Counted from the first letter of the stretch, positions 47,008 through 56,737 are shown. The stretch: DNA of 64,000 nt from Tolypothrix tenuis PCC 7101 (GCF_002368295.1 NZ_AP018248.1:1707477-1771476), one strand, 5' to 3'. Program-made: numbers and translations. Notes: generated from the sequence alone by a model not told the origin.

Positions 47008-47550
47008 CTATTCTGCTACTGCTTCTGCTTTCAGTTCTAAATCTAACTCTAATTGTTGTTCCTGTTGATTTTGGGAAAGTATTTGCGGGAGTTGCTCAAT
47101 TTGAAAATACTGATGAAATTTTGGTGTTATTTGTAGCGAATACGAGCGAGAATCACTATCTCGGCGCTTGCGAACAAAACCAAGTTCCACAAGTTCCGGA
47201 ACATGTTGATATACTCCCGAACCCCGTAAGTTAATTAAGTCGCTTTGGAGTATGGGGCTATTTAGGGCGATCGCAGCTAAAGTTCTTAGTGCACCTAAAC
47301 CTAATTCAACCGGAATTAGCGTTTGCACTAAGTCATGAAAATCAGACCTCAGTTGCAAACTATAACCATTGGGTGTCTCTACGACTTCTAGGGCGCTGTC
47401 TCGGCGGGCATAATCGTCAATTAGTTCCATCATGCCTTCTTCAACCGTAGCGCGATCGCACGCGGCATACTCGGCGATTTCACCGAGCGACAAGGGCTTA
47501 CCCTTCAAATAGAGAATTGCTTCTATCTTCGTCGCTGTGGCTGTATTCAT
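47008..47550 (-). CDS. scpB: segregation and condensation protein B
   Basis: 180 residues with two winged-helix domains: KIEAILYLKGKPLSLGEIAE, then LRTLAAIALNSPILQSDLINLRG and HVPELVELGFVRKRRD. ScpB with ScpA and SMC organises the chromosome. No scpA lies nearby. The start is preceded by the heptamer repeats at 47546-47598, so the promoter must lie within or beyond them. Confidence 0.93.
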   Translation of the reverse strand: MNTATATKIEAILYLKGKPLSLGEIAEYAACDRATVEEGMMELIDDYARRDSALEVVETPNGYSLQLRSDFHDLVQTLIPVELGLGALRTLAAIALNSPILQSDLINLRGSGVYQHVPELVELGFVRKRRDSDSRSYSLQITPKFHQYFQIEQLPQILSQNQQEQQLELDLELKAEAVAE

Positions 47551-47720
47551 TAGTCGTTAGTCATTAGTCATTAGTCATTAGTCATTAGTCATATTTGACA
47601 ACTGACACCTGACGCAAGACGAGTTCCAAGTGAGTGGGATATTATCATACATAATATGATTTGTCAATGAAGATTGGGCATGGGGCATGGGGCATGGGGC
47701 AATGGGTAATGGGTAATGGG
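47546..47720. repeat. STRR-type heptamer repeats upstream of scpB
   Basis: ATTAGTC occurs six or so times at about 47550-47590. Further right, GGGCATG and GGGTAAT units (about 47667-47720) follow. Such heptanucleotide tandem arrays are typical of heterocystous cyanobacteria, and this one touches the scpB start. Confidence 0.88.
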
Positions 47721-47782
47721 TGTTTGTTTTTTCTCCCCTGCTCCCTGCTCCCTGCCCCCTTGCTTTTCCGAGTCCCCAATCC

Positions 47783-48463
47783 CTATTCCCTACTCTTAAG
47801 AATAAATTCTGCGATCGCCAAATCTTGAGGAGTGGTGACTTTGAGATTTGTCTCTTCACCTTGGACAATTCGGACTTCGATGCCACATTTTTCAAACAAA
47901 GCGGCATCGTCTGTGACTTCCCAACCTTGACGTACACCTTCGGCGTGGCACTGTTTCAAGAGCTTGACATCAAAGCCTTGAGGTGTTTGTGCCGCCCACA
48001 ATTGACTTCGGTCAGGTGTACTTTGGATGATGCCATTCTCATCGACAACTTTAATCGTGTCTTTGACTGGTATAGCGGCAATTAACCCAGGACAGTGACG
48101 AATAGCTTCCGCACAGGCATTGAGTAAATCTGGCGTAGCTAAACATCTCGCTCCATCGTGAATTAAAACTTGCTCTGCGGCTTCTGGAAGCGCCAGCAAG
48201 CCATTGTAAACAGATTCCTGCCTGGTTGAGCCACCAGCAATTAATTCCACTGGTTTATTGAGCTTTAAGTCAGCAAGGATGGCTTTTAAATCATCCCAAT
48301 CAGTGGGTTGAGAAATAATTCCAATCCAACTGATGCTACTAGCTGCATCTGCAGCTTTGAGAGTCCAAGCAATAATGGGTTGCGATCGCACCGTCAAGAG
48401 GAGTTTATTGCGGTCACTCCCCATTCTTTTTCCTAAACCTGCTGCTGGAATTAGTAAATACAC
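47783..48463 (-). CDS. ispD: 2-C-methyl-D-erythritol 4-phosphate cytidylyltransferase
   Basis: 226 residues from the GTG at 48461-48463, the family start (VYLLIPAAGLGKRMG). A longer frame upstream is low complexity and unlikely to be translated. Diagnostic are the N-terminal PAAGLGKRMGSDRNK, GGSTRQESVYNGL, HDGARCL, and AAQTPQGFDVKLL. It makes CDP-ME in the MEP pathway, of which ispG is also in this window. Confidence 0.95.
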   Translation of the reverse strand: MYLLIPAAGLGKRMGSDRNKLLLTVRSQPIIAWTLKAADAASSISWIGIISQPTDWDDLKAILADLKLNKPVELIAGGSTRQESVYNGLLALPEAAEQVLIHDGARCLATPDLLNACAEAIRHCPGLIAAIPVKDTIKVVDENGIIQSTPDRSQLWAAQTPQGFDVKLLKQCHAEGVRQGWEVTDDAALFEKCGIEVRIVQGEETNLKVTTPQDLAIAEFILKSRE

Positions 48464-48692
48464 AGAACTTCTTAAATCGTAAAACTGGAGCTTGGGGATC
48501 AGGGATTGGGGATTGAGGATTGGTAACTGGGGAGGAGATGAAGGAGATGAGGAAGTAGGGGAGAAATTCCTATTACCAATTACCAATTACCCATTACCCA
48601 TTACCTATTACCCCATGCCCAATTCCCAATCCCCGATTCCCTAATACCTATATTCCCCTAAAATAGGGAGCGAGTAAGCGTAAATAAATATT

Positions 48693-49652
48693 ATGCGAGT
48701 AGTAGCCCTTGTACCTGGCGGAATTGGCAACCAAATTCTTATGTTTCCGGCTCTAGATGAACTGAAGCGCTATTACCCAAACGCTCAGATAGATGTCGTG
48801 GTGGAACCCCGCTCAAAGGCAGCTTACCGGGTTAGTAAGTCGGTGAATGAGGTATTGACCTTTGATTTTAAAGACCGTAACAGTTTGGCGGATTGGGGTA
48901 ACTTAGTGGGCATTATTCGCGATCGCGAATACGATGTGGCCATTACAGTAGGACAAAGCTGGTTAGTAGGCCTGTTTCTGTGGTTAACAGGAATTCCTAC
49001 CCGGATTGGCTATCAAGGTAAGGGTGCAGTTTTTCTCACTAATACTTTACCTTTCCAGTCATCTCAGTATTTAGCAGTGGGTTATCATAATTTACTGCAA
49101 CCGTTAAACATTCAAACTCCTTGTCCAGAATTGTCATTAAATGTGCCAAAACCCGATATTGAGTGGGCACAACAGGAACAGAAACGCTTAGGTGTGAATG
49201 AAACGGGCTACATCTTGATTTATGCTGGCTCTAGTCTGTCAGCTTCAGCTAAAAGCCGAAATCCCATTTATCCTGTAGAAAACTGGCAGCAAATTATACA
49301 AGAGTGCCAACGCAAGCAGCCTGATTTGCCTATAGTGATTTTTAAAGGCCCTGAAGATGAACAAATAGTGCGATCGCTTTTGGATTCCTGCCCAGATATT
49401 AAGGTAACTTCCCCTGATAATATTGGTAAGCTAGCCGCGATCGTTACTGGAGCAAGTTTGATGTTGGCTACGGACAGCGCACCTCTGCAACTAAGCGTGG
49501 CAGTTCAGACTTATACAATTGCGCTGTTTGGCTCTACAGATCCAGCACAAGTGTTACCAAAAAGTGAGAAATTCCTGGCTATTAAGTCTCCTACGGACAA
49601 AATGGGCGATATTTCACCCAAAGTAGTGTTAGAGAAAATCTGGAACGGTTAA
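48693..49652 (+). CDS. glycosyltransferase family 9 (heptosyltransferase-like)
   Basis: 319 residues, a GT-B fold. GGIGNQILMFPALDELKRYY at the N-terminus, then ITVGQSWLVGLFLWL and a sugar-donor site IYAGSSLSASAKSRNPIYPV. Near the end LATDSAPLQLSVAV and IALFGSTDPAQVLP are characteristic. It probably adds a heptose or similar sugar to surface polysaccharide. It is divergent from ispD. Confidence 0.92.
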   Translation: MRVVALVPGGIGNQILMFPALDELKRYYPNAQIDVVVEPRSKAAYRVSKSVNEVLTFDFKDRNSLADWGNLVGIIRDREYDVAITVGQSWLVGLFLWLTGIPTRIGYQGKGAVFLTNTLPFQSSQYLAVGYHNLLQPLNIQTPCPELSLNVPKPDIEWAQQEQKRLGVNETGYILIYAGSSLSASAKSRNPIYPVENWQQIIQECQRKQPDLPIVIFKGPEDEQIVRSLLDSCPDIKVTSPDNIGKLAAIVTGASLMLATDSAPLQLSVAVQTYTIALFGSTDPAQVLPKSEKFLAIKSPTDKMGDISPKVVLEKIWNG

Positions 49653-50533
49653 ACCAGCAGTTTTCTTAGACGGCGATGGTATATGAGATCCAATTAAGGC
49701 AATTCTGTTAATCATGAATCCCTGTAATTGAAGCCTTTTTGTTCGTTATCCACATCTTTTCAAGATTTCCCTACGTTGGCTAATCGCCTGGAAAATTGTC
49801 TTCCTAGGCGATTAGCTCCATTAATCTCGCGCTGATTGCGTAAATGGTGTTATTCCTAATTAATTTAGATTTTTACGCTTAAGCGAGTTGTGAAATACTA
49901 GCTAATATTTAGCTAATTATGACAGTTGCTGCCAAGAAAATATGTGGTAGCGCTAAAGGTTTCAATGTTAATAAATTTCAATAAATTACTTTTTTTAAAA
50001 AATAACTTTATTTTTCTCAAAATCGTTAGTTTCAATGTAGTTTTGGGCAAAATAAAAATTAGATGACTCCAATCATCTGTTTTTACCTAGGCTAGAGCAA
50101 ATCGAGATTGAATCAATTTCCTTGCTATTAAAGAGGATAAGGAGCAATTAATCGTTGAGGCTGAAGTTTTTACCAAGTCTCTATTGCTCATAAAGTTTTA
50201 CTCAATTCCCAATGCCTAGAAAATAAATAGTAACTTTAGGCATTTTGCTTTAACCAAGGAATTTGCAGTTGTGTTACGAAATAAATTACCCACAGTCCAA
50301 GATTTACATGAAAACTGAAAAGATTCAGCCACTCAGCAACTAGAACTGAGAATACTCAACTGATCTCCGAATTTAGTGAGTTAGCGATCGCACGGCTGTA
50401 TGATCACTTAGTCTTTTCAGCATGAAGTAAATCTCATTCCCTATTTCCTATATTAGTGTTCCCTAGTGACCGTATTGTCTTGAGGCAGGTGCATTTTCCG
50501 TGACTTACGTTGAGTTATAAAAAGGAAAAATCA
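49653..50533. other. long AT-rich spacer after the GT9 gene
   Basis: About 880 bp with no gene recognised. Contains the inverted repeat at 49779-49816. Runs of A/T (about 49985-50040) dominate. The promoter of the next gene should lie toward 50450-50520. Confidence 0.55.
49779..49816. terminator. hairpin downstream of the GT9 gene
   Basis: GCTAATCGCCT (49779-49789) pairs perfectly with AGGCGATTAGC (49806-49816). The loop adds GGAA/TTCC pairing. It lies about 125 bp after the stop codon, and no T-tract follows. Confidence 0.55.
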
Positions 50534-51295
50534 ATGGCGATTCGATTACATGGGTTTCTTAATAGTTCCAAGCGTTACTTTCAAGTAGAAAGTCAGCCGC
50601 ATCATATCACTGGAATTTTTAAGAAAATCATGCACTCTCAAAGCTTACATAGCTGCGAATTTACGGATGTCCATAGAGTTTATTATGAAGATGAAGCGGA
50701 CGGAACTATAACTTTCTACCAAGCAAATCAAGATAACAACAGTCAGCCTGGTATTTGGACTTATCTTGTATATGAATGTTTGGAAAGTGAAGAAAAAGTA
50801 TTTAGTGATGCTGTAATTGATACCAATATCAGCCCTTTACTGGCACTATTAGCTGGTCAAAAGCTACCGCAAGTTCCTGTTAATATTTGTGAATATCTTA
50901 ATTATAAAAATTATGAATGTGAATATTTAGATGTGCAGCTGCCTTCTGAGTTGAATAATCAAACAGGGAGAGAAATTGCTCATCTGTTGTTAGATGAAAT
51001 GAAAGCTTTCAAAACATCAGCTATTTTTACAGAAGATGTAGGAAAAAAATACCAGAAAGCAGTGTTAGAAGGATTTATCCAAGCTGCACGGGAGATTTTA
51101 GCTAAAAATGGTACAGCTAAAGATTTTGAAACGGCTCAATATGATGTGCTAAATAAAATTCCCATTGATGATGTAGCCAACTTAATTATTGCTTATAACG
51201 ATTATCGAATATGGCAGGCGGCTTTACCCAGTAAATCTAAAGCAGTCGAATTTGCTTTTAAGACAGCATTAAATTTAATTTGTCAGATTAAGTGA
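50534..51295 (+). CDS. protein of unknown function
   Basis: 253 residues from the ATG at 50534, with AAAAAGGAAAAATC as a good ribosome-binding site; an upstream TTG is in frame but less likely. It begins MAIRLHGFLNSSKRYFQVES. Other features are VYYEDEADGTITFYQ, WTYLVYECLESEEKVFSD and a helical C-terminal half (IAHLLLDEMKAFKTSAIF, AVEFAFKTALNLICQ). No signal peptide, metal motif or known domain was recognised. It is alone, convergent with crr6 across a perfect palindrome. Confidence 0.7.
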   Translation: MAIRLHGFLNSSKRYFQVESQPHHITGIFKKIMHSQSLHSCEFTDVHRVYYEDEADGTITFYQANQDNNSQPGIWTYLVYECLESEEKVFSDAVIDTNISPLLALLAGQKLPQVPVNICEYLNYKNYECEYLDVQLPSELNNQTGREIAHLLLDEMKAFKTSAIFTEDVGKKYQKAVLEGFIQAAREILAKNGTAKDFETAQYDVLNKIPIDDVANLIIAYNDYRIWQAALPSKSKAVEFAFKTALNLICQIK

Positions 51296-51320
51296 TCTCA
51301 AATTTATGTAATTGATAATT

Positions 51321-51350
51321 TTTAGGGACGTTATGCATAACGTCCCTAAA
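51321..51350. terminator. perfect 30-bp palindrome between convergent genes
   Basis: TTTAGGGACGTTATG (51321-51335) and its exact reverse complement follow one another without a loop. It sits 26 bp past the unknown gene and 19 bp past the crr6 stop, so it probably acts as a bidirectional terminator. T-rich flanks (about 51316-51322) support this. Confidence 0.8.
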
Positions 51351-51368
51351 GCTAATGCGTTGATATGT

Positions 51369-51842
51369 TTAAAATGCCTCAAAGAAAGCATCATCTAATT
51401 CATAACCTAGCATTTGCGCTAAGGATTTGAGGCGTGATTGGCTTGGTAAACCCTGCTGTTTTAACCAATCACTTAAAATAAATATTTTGTGCATCAGAAA
51501 GATTTCTAAGGCTTCGGGATTAAACTGAATCCCTTCTTTAGGACTAAACTGGTGTGGCACCAGCATGGCGGTGTAACGAGCAAATTCTCCAGCTTTCCAA
51601 TCTAAGAGAAATGGTAGCCAGGGATATTTAGCATCCAGACGAACAAACCACAGCCGCACTTCAGGAATCTCCGAAAGTTCGCGGGGATCGCTTGGTTCTA
51701 AGGCATATTTGATATCGAAGCGTAGTTGCTGTTCTTGGGATACAATTGCTTGCTCTTGGAATATTTTTTCAATTACCGTTGAGACGGGCGATAGATCCAG
51801 ATTGTTAATGGAATCAGTATTAATTGCGATCGTGATTGTCAT
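51369..51842 (-). CDS. crr6: CRR6-like NDH-1 assembly protein
   Basis: 157 residues from the ATG at 51840-51842 (MTITIAINTDSIN). A longer frame adds 48 unlikely residues. It matches the DUF1817/CRR6 family: DPRELSEIPEVRLWFVRLD, AKYPWLPFLLDWKAGEFARY, HQFSPKEGIQFNPEALEIF, and AQMLGYELDDAFFE. CRR6 is needed for NdhI maturation and NDH-1 hydrophilic arm assembly. It is far from ndhCKJ in this window but serves the same complex. No membrane segment. Confidence 0.94.
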   Translation of the reverse strand: MTITIAINTDSINNLDLSPVSTVIEKIFQEQAIVSQEQQLRFDIKYALEPSDPRELSEIPEVRLWFVRLDAKYPWLPFLLDWKAGEFARYTAMLVPHQFSPKEGIQFNPEALEIFLMHKIFILSDWLKQQGLPSQSRLKSLAQMLGYELDDAFFEAF

Positions 51843-53176
51843 TGACTCAGCAGCCACTCTATTTATGCTCAACTGTAGGCTTGAGAATACACAGTAGCAG
51901 CTTTCAGGTATAGTTGGTATATTTACGGCGAATTTATCAGGATTTTCAATTGCAAAATTAAAGACGCGAATAATATCGCGTCCCATAACGTCTTTGTCTA
52001 TTTGCCGAAATTTAAAGGAATATCATCTTTCTAAGAGTTATTGGCATCCGTTTCCCTGCTAGACCTCCTGTTGCAAAGATTAGGTAGTCTGTGGCTAAGA
52101 ATGACATATTGCCATTTGCACTTTGTGTTTGCCTAAAGTTTATACCTATTAACATTAATGCATTCATAGTTAATACCTGAAGGTATAAATTATATGATTT
52201 GCATATTCTCATCCTTGAAATTTTTATTTGCTCTAGTTACTTACTCCATGAAAATTACACATTAAATACTGAATACTGAAAGTGAAGAAAATCTTAATTT
52301 TGATTTGCGCGATATCAATATTAATTTTCGGATTTCTGTATTCACCTGTTAGACATTATGTAAATTTGCGGACGTTATGTTAATACGTGGATATGCTGAA
52401 ATTTTAGGGTCTGGGACAATGATTTCCGTGTTAATTACATTACGATTTTTGCTTGGCGATGCTAAAAGAAAATCTCTTGCTTTTTCTGTAGTCAAACCAC
52501 TCGACTGAGGTTTTGCGCTAGAGCGTTTATTAGCAAGGATTTAGGGAATTTAAGCTCTTAGTGATAAATTCCCTGTTTCTCAAATATTAAAAAAAGTTGA
52601 AAATAAAACCTATTTCTAAAGTAAATATTAAATTATCTCAGGTAAGTTAAGCTCACTATGATGTTTCATTTTTGAAAGATTCAAATATTTTTTGCATGAT
52701 GATACATGAATCAATCGTTCACGATTTCTAGCAATCCTGATAAATTGAGTTGATTGGTGGCAACTTACTGAAAAAACTATTTTAAATTAGGGCAAGTTGC
52801 TACTCTTACTTATCGTATTTTTATCATATTCAATGTAGCAAATAAAACTTTTGTACTGAAAATATTTTTACTAAAAAAGTCAATATACAATCAATATTTC
52901 TTGACCTTGCAGGCAAACAAGAGACGAAAAAGCTTGCCCTTAGTGGACATTACTCACTATTTTAAGCTAAAGTTGTAATGAGTTTGCTTTAGACTAGGAT
53001 GTGACAAAACAACAGTCAACAAACAAAAAAATTCTTGCCCTAGCGTGTGATTTTCGCAGCGTTAAAAAGCAATCGCCCAGGTAGAGGTGCAAAGTAATAG
53101 GAATATCCTCGCATATACGAACAACCCATTAACCTTGAAATGGGAAAATTAGCCCAATAGTTAACAAACTTATAAT
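51843..53176. other. long spacer upstream of crr6 and the PerR-type gene
   Basis: About 1330 bp. A 66-codon minus-strand frame at 52012-52212 has no recognised family and is not called. The rest is A/T-rich and holds two divergent promoters. No repeat array, tRNA or obvious structured RNA is seen. Confidence 0.55.
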
Positions 53177-53623
53177 ATGCAAAAACAAACAATATCTACC
53201 AAACCAATTCGTTCTCTAGAAGATGCGCTTGAGCAGTGTCAACTGCTAGGAATGCGGGTTAGTCGCCAGCGGCGCTTTATTCTAGAACTGCTTTGGCAAG
53301 CTAAGGAACATCTATCTGCTAGAGAGATTTACGATCGCTTAAACCAACAAGGTAAAGAAATCGGTCATACCTCTGTTTATCAAAATTTAGAAGCTTTATC
53401 TAGTCAAGGTATTATTGAGTGTATTGAACGTTGCGACGGTCGTTTGTACGGTAATATTAGTGACTCTCATAGTCATGTTAACTGTCTAGATACTAACCAG
53501 ATTCTTGATGTGCATATAGAGCTACCAGAAGATTTTGTTCGCCAAGTTGAACAGCAGACTGGAGTACGGATTACTGATTACAGCATCAACTTTTATGGTT
53601 ATCGTAACCCGCAAGCAAGCTGA
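53177..53623 (+). CDS. furC: Fur-family regulator, PerR/FurC type
   Basis: 148 residues. The N-terminal winged helix (about 18-90) has LGMRVSRQRRFILELLWQA, LSAREIYDRLNQQGKEIGHT and SVYQNLEALSSQGIIE. The C-terminal metal domain has SDSHSHVNC and ends TDYSINFYGYRNP. It lacks the usual CxxC structural-zinc pairs. From memory this sequence is closest to the PerR-like FurC of Anabaena, a peroxide-sensing repressor. The symbol is therefore tentative. It is divergent from crr6 across a long spacer. Confidence 0.85.
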   Translation: MQKQTISTKPIRSLEDALEQCQLLGMRVSRQRRFILELLWQAKEHLSAREIYDRLNQQGKEIGHTSVYQNLEALSSQGIIECIERCDGRLYGNISDSHSHVNCLDTNQILDVHIELPEDFVRQVEQQTGVRITDYSINFYGYRNPQAS

Positions 53624-53887
53624 GTGGATATAGATCAATGGGACAGGGGAACAGGGAATAGAGACGAAAGTTGACTGTAATTGACTAAACGAAGTATTAG
53701 CTTAGTAGTCTAGAAAACTTTGACAGTTACGTAGTTAGCATTTTAGTTATTAAATCAAAGCTGCAGCTGTTGCTTGTAGTAACTATGATGCTGGGTGCGA
53801 AAACAAGTCACAATGGGTAGGACTAACCAAAATACCAATGCTGTTTTCTAGCTAAGGTAAAACAGCCTATCTGTTGTTGAACAGACT

Positions 53888-55687
53888 ATGAGCGATCGCC
53901 CTTTAAAATTCTTGTTAATTGACCAAGACCCTATCTTCCGATTAGGACTGCGGGTAGCGTTGGCAGAAATTCCGAATTTGCAAATAGTATCGGAAGTTGA
54001 AACAGATACGGCTGCTTTGCAAGTTTTGGCAGAATTAGCCCAGCAAGACCCTAATTATGTCAATTTGGTGGTTTTGGAATTAGGTAATCCTCGCTTTCCT
54101 CAGCTTCAGCAGCAGGGATTACAATTTTGTAGACAACTAAAAGTTTTATACCCCAATCTTCCTGTATTACTCCTTAGTTCGGTTACAGAACCGGAATTAC
54201 TTTTAGCAGCCAAAGCTGCTGGTGTAAATGGCTATTGTCCTAAAGGAACTGCTGTGTCTGAGTTGGTTACAGCTATGCAAGCAGTAGCACAAGGTGGTTC
54301 CTTTTGGTTTACAGTTGGGCTAGCTCAAAACTCAGCACTCCCAACTCAGAACTCAGTACTTACTCAAAATTCCCCACTTCCTTTTGCTAGGCTGCGAAAT
54401 AATTGGCGTTTGTCAGGGATTGCTTACATTGAAGCTAGCCTCAACTCAGTAACAGCACAATTGCAAGTGCCAGGATTACCAGTGATGGATCAAGCGATTC
54501 TAGCAGGACGGCGACGAGAACTATTAGCAGCGCGTTGGTTGCTGAATCACTTGCTAGCTGCACCACAAGAAAGACAACCAGAACCGCAAGTCATACCTGA
54601 TGCTATGCAATTACCGTCTCCTATGACTTCGCTGAATAATGCGATCGCTCCATCAAATACATCAAATTTAATACAACTACAAGATTCTTTACCTTTACTT
54701 AGCCCTAGAACACTGCAATCTAATTTATTTGCAGCTTGTATCACCAAATTACAATTACCTTTAGAAAATGTTACAGATATTCCTTTAGAGATTGATATTC
54801 TGCGTGTTGATAAAAAGCGAGAATTGCTTTATTTAATTTTGCAGAAACTAGCTAAACAGTTAGATGAACTGCGCGTTGCTGAGATATCAATCAATCAATT
54901 ATATGATTTAAAAAATTCTCTGATATATGATTTGTGGCAATCCACAGTCGCAGATTTTTTTGGCAGATTTTCTCGTTTGCAAGTAGGCGATCGCAAATTA
55001 GAAATCGTCAATATATTGCTACAAAATCCGCAACCAATACAAACAGCAATTCTGCAAAAAATTCCTTTATTAATGGAGTTATTTACGTATTTGCTCTTTC
55101 AAAGAGATTTACAAATAGATAATACTTCTTACCCAGCAGATAGCCCAGAAGCACAGTCACAAGCATTAATGATTTTAGAAAACTTCTTAATTCAATTAGC
55201 AAATGGGGTAGTACAACCGCTACTTAATTATTTTGCTGATGTAGAAGTGATTAAACAAGATTTTTATGACCGCAGATTAATTTCCACGAGGGAGATTGAA
55301 CGTTTTAGAAATGATTTGTCTTGGAAATATCGTTTAAATAATTATATTAATGAGCCAACGGCAATTTTTGAAAGCCGCTATGAGCTATTTGTATTCGCGC
55401 CACGTGGAATTGCGAAAACCTCAATTTACGCACCTCGTAATCAGGAATTAACCCAACTATCTGGGATGCCACTAGCGGTAACATTACTGTTAGAATTTAG
55501 GGATGCGATCGCACCTCGCTTAAAATCACTATTAGCGATTTTTGGTAGTGGTATTGTCTTCATTCTCACCCAAGTAATTGGTCGGGGTTTGGGTTTAATT
55601 GGTCGCGGAATTTTACAAGGAATTGGTAATGTTTCGTTAACAGACAAAAACCTGAGGCGTAATAGCGAAAAAAGACAGAGGGGATAA
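53888..55687 (+). CDS. Ycf55-like (DUF3685) protein with a pseudo-receiver domain
   Basis: 599 residues. The first ~125 are response-regulator-like: KFLLIDQDPIFRLGLRVALA keeps the acidic pocket, LLLSSV the Ser/Thr, and GYCPKGT the Lys. The phospho-acceptor position reads VVLELGNP, so Asp is replaced by Glu, which fits a non-phosphorylated or phospho-mimic domain. About 200-599 is the DUF3685/Ycf55 region, helical, with FAPRGIAKTSIYAPRNQELT and a hydrophobic LLAIFGSGIVFILTQVIGRG near the end. Function unknown; conserved in cyanobacteria and red-algal plastids. Confidence 0.88.
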   Translation: MSDRPLKFLLIDQDPIFRLGLRVALAEIPNLQIVSEVETDTAALQVLAELAQQDPNYVNLVVLELGNPRFPQLQQQGLQFCRQLKVLYPNLPVLLLSSVTEPELLLAAKAAGVNGYCPKGTAVSELVTAMQAVAQGGSFWFTVGLAQNSALPTQNSVLTQNSPLPFARLRNNWRLSGIAYIEASLNSVTAQLQVPGLPVMDQAILAGRRRELLAARWLLNHLLAAPQERQPEPQVIPDAMQLPSPMTSLNNAIAPSNTSNLIQLQDSLPLLSPRTLQSNLFAACITKLQLPLENVTDIPLEIDILRVDKKRELLYLILQKLAKQLDELRVAEISINQLYDLKNSLIYDLWQSTVADFFGRFSRLQVGDRKLEIVNILLQNPQPIQTAILQKIPLLMELFTYLLFQRDLQIDNTSYPADSPEAQSQALMILENFLIQLANGVVQPLLNYFADVEVIKQDFYDRRLISTREIERFRNDLSWKYRLNNYINEPTAIFESRYELFVFAPRGIAKTSIYAPRNQELTQLSGMPLAVTLLLEFRDAIAPRLKSLLAIFGSGIVFILTQVIGRGLGLIGRGILQGIGNVSLTDKNLRRNSEKRQRG

Positions 55688-55756
55688 ATAATTCAAAATT
55701 AAAAATTATGTTTTGTTCTCTGTTAGCTATTACAAACAGCAAACGCTAAATGACAA

Positions 55757-56470
55757 ATGACCAACAATGATTTTATCGGATTAGCAGCATCTTATAGTTA
55801 TGCGATCGCACTGCTTCTCTTTGGTGAGGGATTAGGGAGGCTATTTCATGTCCCACCAAATCTGACTCGGAAAATTATCCATGTGGGTGCAGGAATGTGG
55901 GTATTTGGGATACTGCTACTATTTCACAGTTGGGAAATAGGCATTGTACCGTTTGCTAGCTTTATTGTCGTTAATTACTTGCTTTATCGTTACCGAATTT
56001 TTAAAGCAATGGATACCGATGACAGTTCACCAGGTACAGTTTATTTTGCAATTTCCGTAACGCTGTTGTTTGGATTGCTGTGGCGACCATCTGGGCCAGT
56101 AGATAATGTTGCGATCGCGGTGGCTGGAGTCATGGCGATGACTTGGGGAGATGCGCTAGCAGCATTAATTGGTAGGCGTTTCGGACAGCATAAATATCAG
56201 GTGGGAAGTTCTATCCGTTCTTGGGAGGGTTCAGTAACGATGTTGCTTGTGAGTACGATAGTAATTTTTTTAGTATTGCTGTTACTACCAAGTTCATTAC
56301 TGAGTCCTTTAGCAGTAACTTATAGTTTTGAAAAAGCTTTTTTAGCTGCTGTTATTAGCGGTGCTTTTGCAACCTTAGCTGAAGGTGTTTCACCTCACGG
56401 TACAGATAACCTCAGCGTTCCCTTAGTTACAGCAGGTGTTGTTTGGTTATTTAACTATTTTTATGTATAG
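55757..56470 (+). CDS. phytol kinase-like (VTE5/SEC59-type) membrane protein
   Basis: 237 residues, about seven membrane helices. The CTP-dependent polyprenol kinase family motifs are KIIHVGAGMWVFG, DSSPGTVYFAISV, MTWGDALAALIGRRFGQHKY and SWEGSVTMLLVS, then GAFATLAEGVSPHGTDNLSVPL. It probably phosphorylates phytol released from chlorophyll breakdown for tocopherol and chlorophyll reuse. It lies 69 bp after the Ycf55-like gene on the same strand. Confidence 0.92.
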   Translation: MTNNDFIGLAASYSYAIALLLFGEGLGRLFHVPPNLTRKIIHVGAGMWVFGILLLFHSWEIGIVPFASFIVVNYLLYRYRIFKAMDTDDSSPGTVYFAISVTLLFGLLWRPSGPVDNVAIAVAGVMAMTWGDALAALIGRRFGQHKYQVGSSIRSWEGSVTMLLVSTIVIFLVLLLLPSSLLSPLAVTYSFEKAFLAAVISGAFATLAEGVSPHGTDNLSVPLVTAGVVWLFNYFYV

Positions 56471-56472
56471 CT

Positions 56473-56676
56473 TTAAGCTTCATCATTACCAAAAGTGACA
56501 CAAGGACTGTCAATTTCTTGTGCTGGATTAAAGGAACTACAAAACATAACTCTAGCGCAATTAATACCTGATTCTTCGGGATGAATGCATTCGATAAAAT
56601 CTTCTACTTTTATATGAAAAGCGCAGTCATGACAGATACTTTGAGATGGCGGTGTTTGCAGAGATTCTTCATTCAT
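56473..56676 (-). CDS. small Cys-rich protein, unknown function
   Basis: About 67 residues from the ATG at 56674-56676. A longer frame adds a hydrophobic segment but overlaps the neighbouring reductase gene out of frame and is less likely. It begins MNEESLQTPPSQSICHDCAF and shows a CHDC pair, then IECIHP, NCARVMFC and PCVTFG, so about seven cysteines, consistent with a metal site. It lies 62 bp downstream of the reductase gene on the same strand and may share its transcript. Confidence 0.55.
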   Translation of the reverse strand: MNEESLQTPPSQSICHDCAFHIKVEDFIECIHPEESGINCARVMFCSSFNPAQEIDSPCVTFGNDEA

Positions 56677-56737
56677 ATTGGTCAAGTATTTGAAGATAAA
56701 AAATACTCCAAAACAGCAAATAATATAGAAAAATATT

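Noticed and set aside
47546..47600. possible CRISPR array
   Set aside because: The units are contiguous 7-mers without spacers, so it is a tandem repeat, not a CRISPR.
52012..52212. 66-codon minus-strand ORF
   Set aside because: No recognised family and it lies in an A/T-rich promoter spacer. There is some Gly/Arg-rich sequence but nothing diagnostic.
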